From contig URNZ01000026.1 in assembly GCA_900549405.1 (NCBI GenBank), positions 1 to 23,995 on the forward strand: a DNA stretch of 23,995 bases, read 5' to 3'. Under the pieces are notes generated by a model. The model was given only the letters and a program-made list of their open reading frames with translations, was not told the origin of the DNA and searched no databases. Position numbers and translations under genes: made by a program. Of the stretch, positions 6,992 to 15,696 are shown in pieces. This DNA comes from an uncultured Eubacteriales bacterium (GTDB lineage Bacteria; Bacillota; Clostridia; Oscillospirales; Oscillospiraceae). How positions within the stretch are numbered: the stretch's first letter is position 1; the number at the start of each line of letters is the position of its first letter.

Positions 6992-9658
6992 ATGAACAAG
7001 CTGATGGTCCTGGACGGCAACTCCATCGTCAACCGGGCCTTTTACGGCGTGAGCTCGAACCTGACCACCCGGACGGGCCAGCCCACCAACGCCGTGTTTG
7101 GCTTTTTGAATATCCTGAACAAGCTGCTGGACGAGGAGCAGCCCCAGGCCCTGTGCGTCACCTTTGACCGCAAGGCCCCCACCTTCCGCCACCTGGCCTA
7201 CGAGGGCTATAAGGCCCAGCGCAAGCCCATGCCCGAGGAGCTGGCCAGCCAGATGCCCATTCTGAAAGAGGTCCTCTCCGCCCTGAACATCCCCATGTAC
7301 GAGCTGGACGGCTGGGAGGCCGACGACCTGATTGGCACCATCGCCAAGACGGACGAGCGCGCCGGGTGGGACACGGTCATCGTCACCGGGGACAAAGATT
7401 CCCTCCAACTGGTGACAGATCACACCACGGTGAAGCTGGTGTCCACCCGCATGGGCCGCACCACCACCAAGGACATGACCCCGGAGACCTTTCGGGAGGC
7501 CTATGGCTTCGATCCCATCCACATCATCGACCTGAAGGCCCTGATGGGGGACGCCTCGGACAACATCCCCGGGGTGAAGGGCATCGGGGAGAAGACGGCC
7601 ATGGCCCTGCTGGCCCAGCAGCCCTCCATCGACGGGCTGTATGCCAACCTGGACCAGATGGACGTGAAGCCCGCCGCCCGGAAGAAGCTCGTCGAGGGCG
7701 AGGGGGACGCCCGCATGTCCTATGACCTGGCCACCATCCACACCGACGCGCCCATCGCGTTTAAACCCGAGGACAACCTGTGCCAGAAGCCCGACGAGCC
7801 GAAGCTCTATCAGCTGTTTCTGGATCTGGAGTTTGCCAAGCTCATTGACAAATACCACCTCACCGCCCCCCAGGGGGAGGGCCAGGCGGAGGAGAAAACA
7901 GACCTGGCCTGTACCTGCACCAGCGAGACGGTCACGGACCGGGCGCGGATGGAGGAGCTGCTGGCCCTGTGGCGCACCAAGGAGCGGGTGGACGTGCTGG
8001 CCCTGCCCAGCCTGGACGTGGTGTGCGTGGAGTGCTGGCTGTCCCCGGAGAAGAGCCACGCCGCCATCTTCCGGGCGGACAGCCTGGACTGCTATAACGA
8101 CTTTTTGAAGGGGCTGTTCGCCCCCGACGTCAAAAAGGCTTCCCACGGGGTGAAGGCCCTGTGCCGCGCCCTGCTGGCGGAGGGCATCGCCCCCGGCGGC
8201 TTTGTCTTCGACACGGAGGTGGCCGCCTATCTCCTGGCCCCCGCCGACGGCAGCTACGATCTGGAGAAGCTGGGCCTGACCTATTATAACCACCAGTTCC
8301 CCAAGGCCGCCGACTATCTCGCCGATGGGGCCTTCGGCCCCCTGGCCGACCTGGCCGTGTCCTGCGGGGCCATCACCTCCCACTGCGCCCTGATCGGCGC
8401 GCTGGTGGACACCCTGACCCAGCGGCTGAAGGAGCTGGGGATGTGGGAGCTGTATCAGACCGTGGAGCTGCCCCTGTGCCCCGTGCTGGCGGAGATGGAG
8501 ACGGAGGGCTTTCTGGTGGACCGCAAGGCCCTGGCCGAGTTCGGGGACATGCTCTCCGTGAGCATCCAGACCGTGCAGAAAAACATCTTCGACCTGGCGG
8601 GGGAGGAGTTCAACATCAACTCCACCCAGCAGTTGGGCCGCATTTTATTCGATCAGTTGGGGCTGCCTCCGGTGAAGAAGACCAAGACGGGCTATTCCAC
8701 CAACGCCGACGTGCTGGACAAGCTGCGGGGCTCCCACCCCATCATCCAGGAGATTTTGGACTATCGCCAGCTGACCAAGCTGAAATCCACCTATGTGGAC
8801 GGCCTGGGCAAGGTCATCGGCCCCGACGGGCGCATCCACACCTGCTTCCAGAACACCGTCACCGCCACGGGCCGCCTGTCCTCCACCGAGCCGAATTTGC
8901 AGAACATCCCCATCCGCACCGAGCTGGGGGCACAGCTGCGCAAGATGTTCGTGGCCCCGGCGGGCCGGGTGCTGGTGGACGCGGACTACTCCCAGATCGA
9001 GTTGCGGCTGCTGGCCTGCATGGCCGGGGACCAGGCCATGATCGACGGCTTCAACTCCGGGGAGGACATCCACCGGATCACCGCCTCCCAGGTGTTCGGC
9101 GTGCCCCAGGAGGAGGTCACCCCCCAGATGCGCCGCAGCGCCAAGGCGGTGAACTTCGGCATCGTCTATGGCATCTCCCCCTTCTCCCTGTCCCAGGACA
9201 TCGGGGTCACCGTGGCCCAGGCCAAAGAGTATATGGAGAAGTATTTCCAGCACTATTCCGGGGTGCGGGCCTATATGGACGGCGTGGTGGCCCGGGCCAA
9301 GGCCGACGGCTATGTGACCACCCTGTTTGCCCGCCGCCGGTGGGTACCGGAGCTGAAGTCCTCCAACTTCAACACCCGCTCCTTCGGCGAGCGGGTGGCC
9401 CTGAACGCCCCCATCCAGGGCACCGCCGCCGACGTCATCAAGGCGGCCATGATCCGGGTGCGGGACCGGCTGCTGGCCCAGGGGCTGAAGGGCCGCCTGG
9501 TCCTTCAGGTCCACGACGAGCTGATCGTGGAGTGCCCGAAGGAGGAGGCCGAGGCCGTCCAGCGCCTGGTGAAGGAGGAGATGGAGGCCGTGGTCTCCCT
9601 CCCCGTCCCCCTGGTGGCCGACACCGCCGCCGGAAAGAGCTGGGCCGACGCCCACTGA
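6992..9658 (+). CDS. polA: DNA polymerase I
   Basis: The 888-residue enzyme for Okazaki fragment processing and repair synthesis is full length. The N-terminal 5'-nuclease domain (about 1-290) shows LDGNSIVNRAFYG, VTGDKDSLQL and LMGDASDNIPGVKGIGEKTA. The middle region (about 300-490) resembles the 3'-5' exonuclease domain but lacks a convincing DxE catalytic start, as in Bacillus polymerases, so proofreading is probably absent. The polymerase domain holds motif A DYSQIELR at 665-672, the O-helix RRSAKAVNFG at 714-723, and motif C HDE at 841-843. Phe722 sits at the position of E. coli Phe762. The open frame extends upstream, but the ATG at 6992 follows GAGGGGAG and begins the conserved MNKLMVLDGNS. 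A strong terminator follows. It is monocistronic. Confidence 0.97.
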   Translation: MNKLMVLDGNSIVNRAFYGVSSNLTTRTGQPTNAVFGFLNILNKLLDEEQPQALCVTFDRKAPTFRHLAYEGYKAQRKPMPEELASQMPILKEVLSALNIPMYELDGWEADDLIGTIAKTDERAGWDTVIVTGDKDSLQLVTDHTTVKLVSTRMGRTTTKDMTPETFREAYGFDPIHIIDLKALMGDASDNIPGVKGIGEKTAMALLAQQPSIDGLYANLDQMDVKPAARKKLVEGEGDARMSYDLATIHTDAPIAFKPEDNLCQKPDEPKLYQLFLDLEFAKLIDKYHLTAPQGEGQAEEKTDLACTCTSETVTDRARMEELLALWRTKERVDVLALPSLDVVCVECWLSPEKSHAAIFRADSLDCYNDFLKGLFAPDVKKASHGVKALCRALLAEGIAPGGFVFDTEVAAYLLAPADGSYDLEKLGLTYYNHQFPKAADYLADGAFGPLADLAVSCGAITSHCALIGALVDTLTQRLKELGMWELYQTVELPLCPVLAEMETEGFLVDRKALAEFGDMLSVSIQTVQKNIFDLAGEEFNINSTQQLGRILFDQLGLPPVKKTKTGYSTNADVLDKLRGSHPIIQEILDYRQLTKLKSTYVDGLGKVIGPDGRIHTCFQNTVTATGRLSSTEPNLQNIPIRTELGAQLRKMFVAPAGRVLVDADYSQIELRLLACMAGDQAMIDGFNSGEDIHRITASQVFGVPQEEVTPQMRRSAKAVNFGIVYGISPFSLSQDIGVTVAQAKEYMEKYFQHYSGVRAYMDGVVARAKADGYVTTLFARRRWVPELKSSNFNTRSFGERVALNAPIQGTAADVIKAAMIRVRDRLLAQGLKGRLVLQVHDELIVECPKEEAEAVQRLVKEEMEAVVSLPVPLVADTAAGKSWADAH

Positions 9659-9677
9659 CATTCCAAAACTGCAAAAG

Positions 9678-9717
9678 ACCAGGAAGCCGTGCAGCCACAG
9701 CTTCCTGGTTTTCTTTT
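9678..9717. terminator. Terminator between polA and fumarase
   Basis: A perfect 10-bp stem ACCAGGAAGC (9678-9687) pairs with 9700-9709, followed by TTTCTTTTG. A T-rich run also follows on the minus strand, so it can serve both convergent genes. Confidence 0.8.
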
Positions 9718-9736
9718 GTCTCTTTTGGTCTCTAAA

Positions 9737-10294
9737 TTATTTCTGCGCCGCCAGATAGGCCTCCGGCCCCGCCTGATACAGGTCGCCCCCGTGGGCGTCC
9801 AAAATCACGGTGAGGGGGAAGTCCTTCACCTCCAGGCGGCGGACGGCCTCACAGCCCAGGTCCTCCCAGCAAATTACCTCCAGGCTCTCCACGCTGGCGG
9901 CCATCAGGGCCCCGGCCCCGCCCAGGGCGGCCAGATAGACGGCCCCGTTGCGCACCACCGCGTCCTTCACGGCCTGGTTCCGGGCCCCCTTGCCGATCAT
10001 GATAGACTGGCCCAGGTCCAGCAGCCGGGGGGAATAGGCGTCCATACGCCCGCTGGTGGTGGGTCCGGCGGAGCCGATGACCTGGCCGGGGCGCTCCGGC
10101 GTGGGTCCCACGTAATAGATGGCCGAGCCCTCCAGGGGGAAGGGCAGGGGCTTTCCAGCGTCCAGCAGCTCCATCAGCCGCTTGTGGGCCGCATCCCGGG
10201 CGGTGTACACCACGCCGGACAGCAGCACCGTGTCCCCCGCCTTTAACGGGGCCAGGTCCTCCCGGGTCACCGGGGTAGTCAGATGATATTGCAT
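9737..10294 (-). CDS. fumB: Class I (Fe-S) fumarate hydratase, beta subunit
   Basis: The 185-residue protein corresponds to the C-terminal (swivelling) half of class I fumarase, which with the alpha subunit interconverts fumarate and L-malate. Family features are the early LKAGDTVLLSGVVYTARDAAHKR, the segment YYVGPTPERPGQVIGSAGPTTSGRMD, then IGKG and GGAGALMA. The ATG at 10294 has GGAGGAG six bases upstream. It lies 16 bp after the alpha gene, and the two subunits are expected to form one complex. L-tartrate dehydratase beta subunits share this architecture, so tartrate or another hydroxy-dicarboxylate is an alternative substrate. Fumarase is the default for this pair in anaerobic Firmicutes. 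The symbol follows split-subunit usage and is not the E. coli fumB. Confidence 0.85.
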   Translation of the reverse strand: MQYHLTTPVTREDLAPLKAGDTVLLSGVVYTARDAAHKRLMELLDAGKPLPFPLEGSAIYYVGPTPERPGQVIGSAGPTTSGRMDAYSPRLLDLGQSIMIGKGARNQAVKDAVVRNGAVYLAALGGAGALMAASVESLEVICWEDLGCEAVRRLEVKDFPLTVILDAHGGDLYQAGPEAYLAAQK

Positions 10295-10310
10295 GAAAAC
10301 TCCTCCCCTC

Positions 10311-11150
10311 TCACAGCTTGGCCGTGGCCCGGCGGGTCACGTGGCAGCTGACGTTTACCGCCACCGGCAGCCCGGCCACGTGGGTGGGGGCCGCCTCGAT
10401 GGACAGCCCCAGGCAGGTGGTCTGGCCGCCAAAGCCCTGGGGGCCGATGCCCATGGCGTTGATCTCCTCCAGCAGCTCCCCCTCCAGCTGGGCGTAATAG
10501 GGGTCGGCATTGGGCTGGTCGATGGGCCGCAGCAGGGCGTGCTTGGCCAGATAGGCCACCTTGTCAAAGGAGCCGCCCACACCGACGCCCAGCACGATGG
10601 GCGGGCAGGGGTTGGGTCCGGCCTGGCGGACGGTGTCCAGCACGAATTTCTTCACGCCCTCCACCCCATCGGCGGGCTTGAGCATCCCCAGGCGGCTCAT
10701 GTTCTCGCTGCCAAAGCCCTTGGGGGCCACGGTGATGACGCAGCCGTCTCCGGGCACCAGGCGCAAAGTGATGGCGGCGGGGGTGTTGTCCCCGGTGTTT
10801 ACCCGGCGCAGGGGGTCGCCCACGATGGACTTGCGGAGATAGCCCTCTCCATAGCCCTGGCGGACCCCCTCGTGAACGGCCTGCTCAAAGTCCCCCTCAA
10901 TGTGGACGTCCTGGCCCAGCTCCACAAAGACGCAGGCCATGCCCGTGTCCTGGCAGATGGGCAGGTCCTTCTGTTCGGCCAGCTCCATGTTGTCCCACAG
11001 CAGGCCCAGGGTCTCCTTGGCCAGGGGCCAGGGCTCCTCCTTCCGGCGGCGGTCCAGGGCAGCCACGATGTCCTCGGGCAGGTGGGTGTTGGCCTGGATA
11101 CACAGCCGGGCCACCGTGTCCGTAATGGCGGCGGCGGTGATGGTACGCAT
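10311..11150 (-). CDS. fumA: Class I (Fe-S) fumarate hydratase, alpha subunit
   Basis: The 279-residue protein carries the catalytic iron-sulphur half of class I fumarase/tartrate dehydratase. Three cysteines fit the [4Fe-4S] ligands: Cys66 in PICQDTG, Cys182 in NPCPPIVLG and Cys246 in TTCLGLS. GYLRKSIVGDPLRRVNTGDN and APKGFGSENMSRL are family signatures for substrate binding. The start chosen is the ATG at 11150 with GAGGGAGAA upstream; a longer in-frame start at 11189 has no such support. It is followed closely by the beta subunit. The cluster is typically oxygen-labile, in keeping with an anaerobe. Its role is in the reductive or partial TCA branch. Substrate discrimination between fumarate and tartrate cannot be settled here. 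Confidence 0.9.
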   Translation of the reverse strand: MRTITAAAITDTVARLCIQANTHLPEDIVAALDRRRKEEPWPLAKETLGLLWDNMELAEQKDLPICQDTGMACVFVELGQDVHIEGDFEQAVHEGVRQGYGEGYLRKSIVGDPLRRVNTGDNTPAAITLRLVPGDGCVITVAPKGFGSENMSRLGMLKPADGVEGVKKFVLDTVRQAGPNPCPPIVLGVGVGGSFDKVAYLAKHALLRPIDQPNADPYYAQLEGELLEEINAMGIGPQGFGGQTTCLGLSIEAAPTHVAGLPVAVNVSCHVTRRATAKL

Positions 11151-11187
11151 ACAGTTCTCCCTCTTTCTCTTTGGGTTTGATAGGTCC

Positions 11188-11193
11188 ATTGTA
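11188..11193 (-). promoter_or_regulatory. Possible -10 of the fumarase operon
   Basis: Minus-strand TACAAT lies about 38 bases ahead of the alpha subunit start. The -35 region is only a T-rich run (TTTTCT) at 17-base spacing, so support is weak. Confidence 0.35.
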
Positions 11194-11216
11194 GCAGAGA
11201 ATCGGGCAAAAGAAAA

Positions 11217-11238
11217 GCATGACCGGGGCCGGTCATGC
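11217..11238 (-). terminator. Terminator of the sigma/membrane-protein operon
   Basis: A perfect 22-bp palindromic hairpin has arms GCATGACCGG and CCGGTCATGC around two bases. On the minus strand it is followed by TTTTCTTTT. It lies 29 bases past the membrane protein stop and just upstream of the fumarase promoter region. Confidence 0.75.
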
Positions 11239-11267
11239 TTTCTAATCTGAATTATTCTGTTTCTATA

Positions 11268-12806
11268 TTACGGATAGTAGCTAAATCCCGACCAGATGGT
11301 CCGGGCGATGCCCTTGTTCTGCACGGCCTGCGTACCGCCCAGGGTCTGGATGCTCTGGAAGGGGTAGCGCAGCCAGTGGATCTGGTGGTGGAGGAAGGCA
11401 TAGGCGAAGTCGCCGGTGTACTCCTCCCCATCGGGCACCTGGGCGGTGTAGGCCAAGTATCCCCGGGCCTGCTGGGCGTCGCGGGGCACAGAGAAGGGGA
11501 ACCAGGGGGAATAGTGGCTGTAGCCAAAGCGCTCCAGCTCCAGGCTGGCAAAGAAGCGCCCCCACTCGGACAGTTCCTCGGCGGTCTTGCCCCCGGCCAG
11601 CTTCACCTGGGGGAGGACGGCCTGGGTCTCCCCGTCCACGTCCCACAGCAGCCGGGCGGCGTAGTCCGTCGCCTGGTAGTTGCCGCTGGGGTCCACGGTG
11701 AAGACCTCCTGGATGCGCCGCCCGGGCAGCTCCTTCAGGTCGAACCAGTAGTACCACCGGAGCTGGCCGTCGGACAGCTCCACCAGATAGGCGGACAGGT
11801 CCCCGGCGGTGCCGTCCTCCAGCTGCTGGCGCTCCGGGGTGTCCTCCCCGTTCTGAAAGGCCACGGCCCGCTGGACGGACACGGCTCCGGCGCAGCGGTC
11901 CAGCTCCTCCGGGGACAGGGCCTGGACCAGGCTCTCGTCCATCCCCAGGGCGGTCAGGTTCTGGGCGGCGGCCTGCTGCTGGGCGGAAAGCTCCGGTAGA
12001 GGTTCGGCGGGACCGACGAAGCAGCGGCTGCTCAGCCACAGGGCGGGTATTGTGGCCGCAACGGTGACGGCCAGCACCAGACCCAGCACCGTCCGGCCAG
12101 ACAACCGCACCGGCGCGGGAGCGATGGCATAGCCCCGGCCGGACAGCACATCCCGCTCCTGGGCGATGCACCACAATAGATAGAGTTCCAGAATGATAAA
12201 GGCGATGCTCCGGCCATAATAGACCAGGCCGTTGGTGATGGTCACGCCCAGCATGGCGGGCTCGGTGCAGGGGTTCAGCTCGCACCACAGGGCCACGGCG
12301 ATGGCGATCACATAGGCCACAAGCCCCCGGCCCAGCCAGTCCCGTGGCGGCGTTTCGTCACCCTCTCCCCCACCCAGCAGGGCGAAGGCGGTGCGGCTGC
12401 CCTGGCGCAGGGAGAGGAGCATGAGCAGATTCACGGCCTGCAAGGCCCAGGTCAGGCTCCAGTTCAGCCAGGGGATCGCCCCGATCCGATCCAGCACCGG
12501 GGTCCCCCCCAGCACCAGCACGGTCATCTGGACGGCCAGGTGTATCCCCGCCATGATCCAGCCCAGGTGGAACCACCGGTTCTCCCGGCGGAGGGAGCGA
12601 TAGCCCAGATAGAGCAGGGTGGCCCCCAGCAGGGGCAGGAGATATTGCAGATAGAACACTTCCAGCCGGAAGGTACACAGGGCCAGGCCCCACAGAATGC
12701 GGCCCACGGCGCTGTGCCAGGGGGTGCAGAGGTCCAGCTCCCCTGGAACGGGGGGCAGCTGGCCCATCTGGTCCATCAGGGCGCGGTCAAAGGAGTCGTT
12801 GGTCAT
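11268..12806 (-). CDS. Polytopic membrane protein coupled to ECF sigma factor (candidate anti-sigma/sensor)
   Basis: This 512-residue protein is not one I recognise. The first ~30 residues are hydrophilic and contain a single Cys. About six hydrophobic segments follow between residues ~35 and 262 (for example LPLLGATLLYLGY, IAGIHL-like at ~85-100, GLVAYVIAIAVALW, SIAFIILELYLLWC and VLGLVLAVTVAATIPALWL). A ~245-residue soluble C-terminal domain, probably outside the membrane, is rich in Trp/Tyr (WYYWFDLKEL, YSHYSPWFPF). No zinc-binding anti-sigma motif (HxxxCxxC) is seen. The start codon overlaps the sigma stop by four bases (ATGA), so the two are translationally coupled. Genes so coupled to ECF sigma factors are usually their anti-sigma factors or sensors; that role is an inference here. 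A terminator follows. Confidence 0.8.
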   Translation of the reverse strand: MTNDSFDRALMDQMGQLPPVPGELDLCTPWHSAVGRILWGLALCTFRLEVFYLQYLLPLLGATLLYLGYRSLRRENRWFHLGWIMAGIHLAVQMTVLVLGGTPVLDRIGAIPWLNWSLTWALQAVNLLMLLSLRQGSRTAFALLGGGEGDETPPRDWLGRGLVAYVIAIAVALWCELNPCTEPAMLGVTITNGLVYYGRSIAFIILELYLLWCIAQERDVLSGRGYAIAPAPVRLSGRTVLGLVLAVTVAATIPALWLSSRCFVGPAEPLPELSAQQQAAAQNLTALGMDESLVQALSPEELDRCAGAVSVQRAVAFQNGEDTPERQQLEDGTAGDLSAYLVELSDGQLRWYYWFDLKELPGRRIQEVFTVDPSGNYQATDYAARLLWDVDGETQAVLPQVKLAGGKTAEELSEWGRFFASLELERFGYSHYSPWFPFSVPRDAQQARGYLAYTAQVPDGEEYTGDFAYAFLHHQIHWLRYPFQSIQTLGGTQAVQNKGIARTIWSGFSYYP

Positions 12807-13321
12807 GCAAGCTCCCCTCCCATCTGCTTTTGCAGCTTTTTTCGGATGCGGTACAGCCGCCCCTCCACCGCCCGGGCCGTGGTGCCCAGCTCGGCGGCCA
12901 TCTGCTGGGTGGACTGCAAGTAATAATACTTCCGGTAAAACAGCGCCCGGTCCCCGGCGCTCATGGCGCTCAGCAGCCGGGACAGGGTCTCCAGCCGCTC
13001 CTTTTGCAGCAGGACCTCCTCCGGGCCGGGGGCGGGGTCGGCCAGGGTCTCGTCCAGAGCGCCTGTCCGCTCCCGCTGCCGGGCCTGGGCGCGGAGCCGG
13101 TCATAGGCCGCGTTGCGGCACAGGGCGGTGAGCCAGGTGGCGGGGGAGGATCTCTCCCGGTCATAGCTCTCCCACCGCTCCCACACCCTGGCGCGCACCT
13201 GAGCCAGGCACTCCTCCTGCTCGTGGGGGTCGGACAAAATGCCCCGGACGACATAGGCCATCATGGGCCCGTGCCGCTCCAGCAGGGCCTCGATCTCCTC
13301 GTGACGGGGGACAGCGGCCAT
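12803..13321 (-). CDS. ECF-type RNA polymerase sigma factor
   Basis: The 172-residue protein is a two-domain extracytoplasmic function sigma factor. Region 2 (about 8-80) includes AYVVRGILSDPHEQEECLAQ and then VWERWESYDRERSSPATWLTALCRNAAYDRLR, where the WL segment and the following helix recognise the -10. Region 4 (about 108-165) includes LLSAMSAGDRALFYRKYYYL, then STQQMAAELGTTARAVEGRLYRIRKKL, the -35 helix-turn-helix. The GTG at 13330 is in frame, but the ATG at 13321 is chosen because AGGAGG lies eight bases before it and overlaps the GTG. The downstream membrane protein overlaps by four bases. Autoregulation is common in such pairs, but no upstream ECF promoter could be identified with confidence. 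Confidence 0.92.
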   Translation of the reverse strand: MAAVPRHEEIEALLERHGPMMAYVVRGILSDPHEQEECLAQVRARVWERWESYDRERSSPATWLTALCRNAAYDRLRAQARQRERTGALDETLADPAPGPEEVLLQKERLETLSRLLSAMSAGDRALFYRKYYYLQSTQQMAAELGTTARAVEGRLYRIRKKLQKQMGGELA

Positions 13322-13400
13322 CCGGCTCACCTCCTGTTCTTCTCTCTTTGCCTGTATATACGCCCCAGCGGTCCCTATCCCACGGAATATTTTTTATTTT

Positions 13401-14126
13401 TCAAATAAATGTGGTCCACAGGCCGCCGAAGACCAGGGCCGGGAGCATATTGGCCACCCGCAGCTTGGTGTCAAAGGCCAGGTTGGCCCCCACGCAGAAG
13501 ATGAGGATGGACCCCAAAAAGGACAGGTTGTCCACCACCGCCGGGCTGAACACCGGGGCCAGCAGTCCGGCCAATAAAGTGATGCTGCCCTGAAACACTC
13601 CCACGGGCAGGGCGGAGAACAGGGCACCCTTGCCGTAGGTCGCCGCGAAGACCATGACGATGAGACAGTCCAGCACCGCCTTGGTCAGCAGGGTGGACGG
13701 GTCGTGAGACAGGCCGTCTTGAATCGATCCCACCACCGCCATGGCCCCGATGCACACGGTGAGGGAGGCGGTGACAAAGCCCTGGACGAACTGGCTGTCC
13801 CCGCCCCGGTCCGCCTTGGCCTTCAGCCAGGCCCCCAGGCGTTCCATCTTGTCGTCCAAGTCGATCCACTCCCCAACTAACGTGCCCAGGGCCAGGGCGA
13901 AGATCATGCCCAGGGTGTCCTTCACCCCCGTCCCGGCCAGGGCGCCGCCCTCGGCCCGCAGCAGGCCGGGCATGGCCCCCGCCGCGCCGATGAACACCAC
14001 GGCCAGACCCATGGTGCGCATCAGGGCCCCCTGCCACCGCTCCGGCAGGCCGCCCTTCAGCAGCAGCCCCAGCCCGCCCCCGGCCAGAATGGCCAGCACA
14101 TTGGCCAGCGTCCCCAGTCCCATCAT
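13401..14126 (-). CDS. DUF554 family membrane protein (YqgA/YdfK-like)
   Basis: This 241-residue integral membrane protein belongs to the DUF554 family, whose function is not established. It begins MMGLGTLANVLAILAGGGLG and contains the family segments LGMIFALALGTLVGEWIDLD, then FVQGFVTASLTVCIGAMAVVGSIQDGL and AATYGKGALFSALPVG. About seven hydrophobic segments are visible. The ATG at 14126 has AAGGAG nine bases upstream; an in-frame TTG at 14135 abuts that site and is unlikely. It has its own consensus-like promoter. The ECF gene begins 79 bp downstream. I see no clear terminator between them, so read-through is possible. Confidence 0.9.
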   Translation of the reverse strand: MMGLGTLANVLAILAGGGLGLLLKGGLPERWQGALMRTMGLAVVFIGAAGAMPGLLRAEGGALAGTGVKDTLGMIFALALGTLVGEWIDLDDKMERLGAWLKAKADRGGDSQFVQGFVTASLTVCIGAMAVVGSIQDGLSHDPSTLLTKAVLDCLIVMVFAATYGKGALFSALPVGVFQGSITLLAGLLAPVFSPAVVDNLSFLGSILIFCVGANLAFDTKLRVANMLPALVFGGLWTTFI

Positions 14127-14155
14127 AAAACACAACTCCTTTTTAAGTCTCTCCC

Positions 14156-14184
14156 ATTATAGCGGTGGGCAAAGTCCTTGTTAA
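14156..14184 (-). promoter_or_regulatory. DUF554 gene promoter
   Basis: On the minus strand TTAACA (14179-14184), a 17-base spacer and TATAAT (14156-14161) form a near-consensus promoter 29 bases ahead of the start codon. Confidence 0.75.
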
Positions 14185-14195
14185 AAGCGCAAAAG

Positions 14196-14231
14196 GGCCC
14201 CGCCGTCCTGGATAAACAGGACGGCGGGGCC
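14196..14231 (-). terminator. Terminator of the pepD-yfcC operon
   Basis: A perfect 15-bp GC-rich stem (14196-14210 with 14217-14231) with a 6-base loop is followed on the minus strand by CTTTTGCGCTTTT, 43 bases past the carrier stop. Confidence 0.85.
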
Positions 14232-14274
14232 GGAAAGAAGAGGGGGGTAAGACGATAGAGAAACGCGGGGGATA

Positions 14275-15687
14275 TCAGAAGGGGCCGTAGCCGATCTGCA
14301 CGGCGATGGCCAGGAAGATGAAGGCCACCACCCACCACATCAGGAACAGGGGGAACAGGTACTTGGCCCACTTCTTGAAGGACACGCCGCCGCACATGGC
14401 CAGGGCAGCCAGGATCTCGCCGCCGGTGGGGGCCATGACGTTGGTGAAGGCGTCGCCCATCTGGAAGGCCAGCACGGAGGTCTGCCGGGTGATGTTCAGC
14501 ATATCAGCCAGCGGGGCCATGATGGGCATGGTGATGGCAGCCTGGCCGGAGCCGGAGGGCACCAGCACGTTGAACAGGTCCTGCACCACGAACATACCGC
14601 AGGCAGCCAGAGTGGGGGGCAGCCCGTTCAGCAGGCTGGACAGGAAGTGGATGATGGCGTCCATAATGTTGGCCTCCTGAAGCAGGATGACCACGGAGTT
14701 GGCCAGACCGATCATCAGGCAGGGGAACAGCATATTGCCGCAGCCCTTTTCGAAGTGGTCGCAGATCTCGCTGGGACGCAGGCCGCCCACCAGGCCGCCG
14801 ATGATGCCGATGGCCAGGAAGATGCCGGACAGCTCGTCGATCCCGAAGCCCAGGTTGACAATGCCCCACACGGTGAGTGCCAGACCGATGATGAACACCA
14901 CCAGCGTGAGCTTCTGCCGGGTGGTCAGCGGGGTACCGCTTTCGGTGTCGATGGTCAGATTCTGGGCGGTGATCCGGTCGATTTCATAGGTGGAGCTGAG
15001 GGTGGGGTTCTTCTTCACCCGGCGGGCGTGCCAGGTGACGTAGCAGATGCTCACCGCCAGCAGGCACAGGAACAGGGGCACACGCAGATTCATGCCGGAG
15101 AACATGGGCAGGCCCGCAATGCTCTGGGCCACGCCGGTGGTAAAGGCGTTGGTGATGGCGCCGCCGTAGCCGGAGGCCGCCGCGCAGAAGATGATACCTA
15201 CGGCCGTCAGCGAGTCGAAGCCCATGGCCAGACAGCAGGCCAGGACCAGGGGAACGAAGGCCAGGAACTCCTCAAAGTTGGCGCAGAAGGCGGAGCCGCA
15301 GCCGAAGACCAGCATACACACGGGAATCATCAGCAGCTCTTTGCCCTTCATGGCCCGAACCACGTTGGCCATTCCGGTCTCGATGGCCTTGGTGCCGTTC
15401 AGGATGGCGAACATACCGCCAATGACCAGCAGGAAGGCAATGATATAGGCGGCGTTCTGAATGCCCAGGGACACGGACATCAGCAGCATAAAGGGACTCA
15501 CGGGGTTGCGGTCTACGGTGTGGTAGCTGCTGGGGTCTACGATCTCTCGGTCGATCGCCGCGTCATAGACTCGGTCGTAGCTGCCGGCGGGGACGATGTA
15601 CGAGGCCACCGCCACGATGAGGATGATCGCCACCAGGAACAGCATCGGGTTTACGGCTTTCAGTTCTTTCTTCTTTTTCTCTCCCAT
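14275..15687 (-). CDS. YfcC family (DcuC superfamily) membrane transporter
   Basis: The 470-residue protein is a 10-12 segment carrier of the YfcC/DcuC group (C4-dicarboxylate anaerobic carrier superfamily, Pfam DcuC). It opens with a basic cytosolic leader MGEKKKKELK and NPMLFLVAIILIVAVASYIV. Family segments include VPAGSYDRV, VFGCGSAFCANFEEFLAFVP, the glycine-rich AASGYGGAITNAFTTGVAQ, and near the C-terminus LVPSGSGQAAITMPIMAPLAD and FTNVMAPTGGEILAALAM. The last two resemble paired re-entrant substrate motifs. Relatives are annotated as putative basic amino acid or dicarboxylate carriers, so the substrate is uncertain. It follows the dipeptidase by 111 bp on the same strand and would share its promoter. 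Uptake of peptides, or handling of amino acids released by the peptidase, is inferred. Confidence 0.85.
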   Translation of the reverse strand: MGEKKKKELKAVNPMLFLVAIILIVAVASYIVPAGSYDRVYDAAIDREIVDPSSYHTVDRNPVSPFMLLMSVSLGIQNAAYIIAFLLVIGGMFAILNGTKAIETGMANVVRAMKGKELLMIPVCMLVFGCGSAFCANFEEFLAFVPLVLACCLAMGFDSLTAVGIIFCAAASGYGGAITNAFTTGVAQSIAGLPMFSGMNLRVPLFLCLLAVSICYVTWHARRVKKNPTLSSTYEIDRITAQNLTIDTESGTPLTTRQKLTLVVFIIGLALTVWGIVNLGFGIDELSGIFLAIGIIGGLVGGLRPSEICDHFEKGCGNMLFPCLMIGLANSVVILLQEANIMDAIIHFLSSLLNGLPPTLAACGMFVVQDLFNVLVPSGSGQAAITMPIMAPLADMLNITRQTSVLAFQMGDAFTNVMAPTGGEILAALAMCGGVSFKKWAKYLFPLFLMWWVVAFIFLAIAVQIGYGPF

Positions 15688-15696
15688 TTTGATCTA

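Noticed and set aside
6956..8383. Minus-strand frame of 475 codons opposite polA
   Set aside because: It is a shadow of polA codon bias with low-complexity Gly/Gln/Val composition.
8443..9735. Plus-strand frame of 430 codons overlapping the polymerase domain
   Set aside because: It is an alternative frame of polA, rich in Gly/Pro/Arg; the polymerase motifs lie in the other frame.
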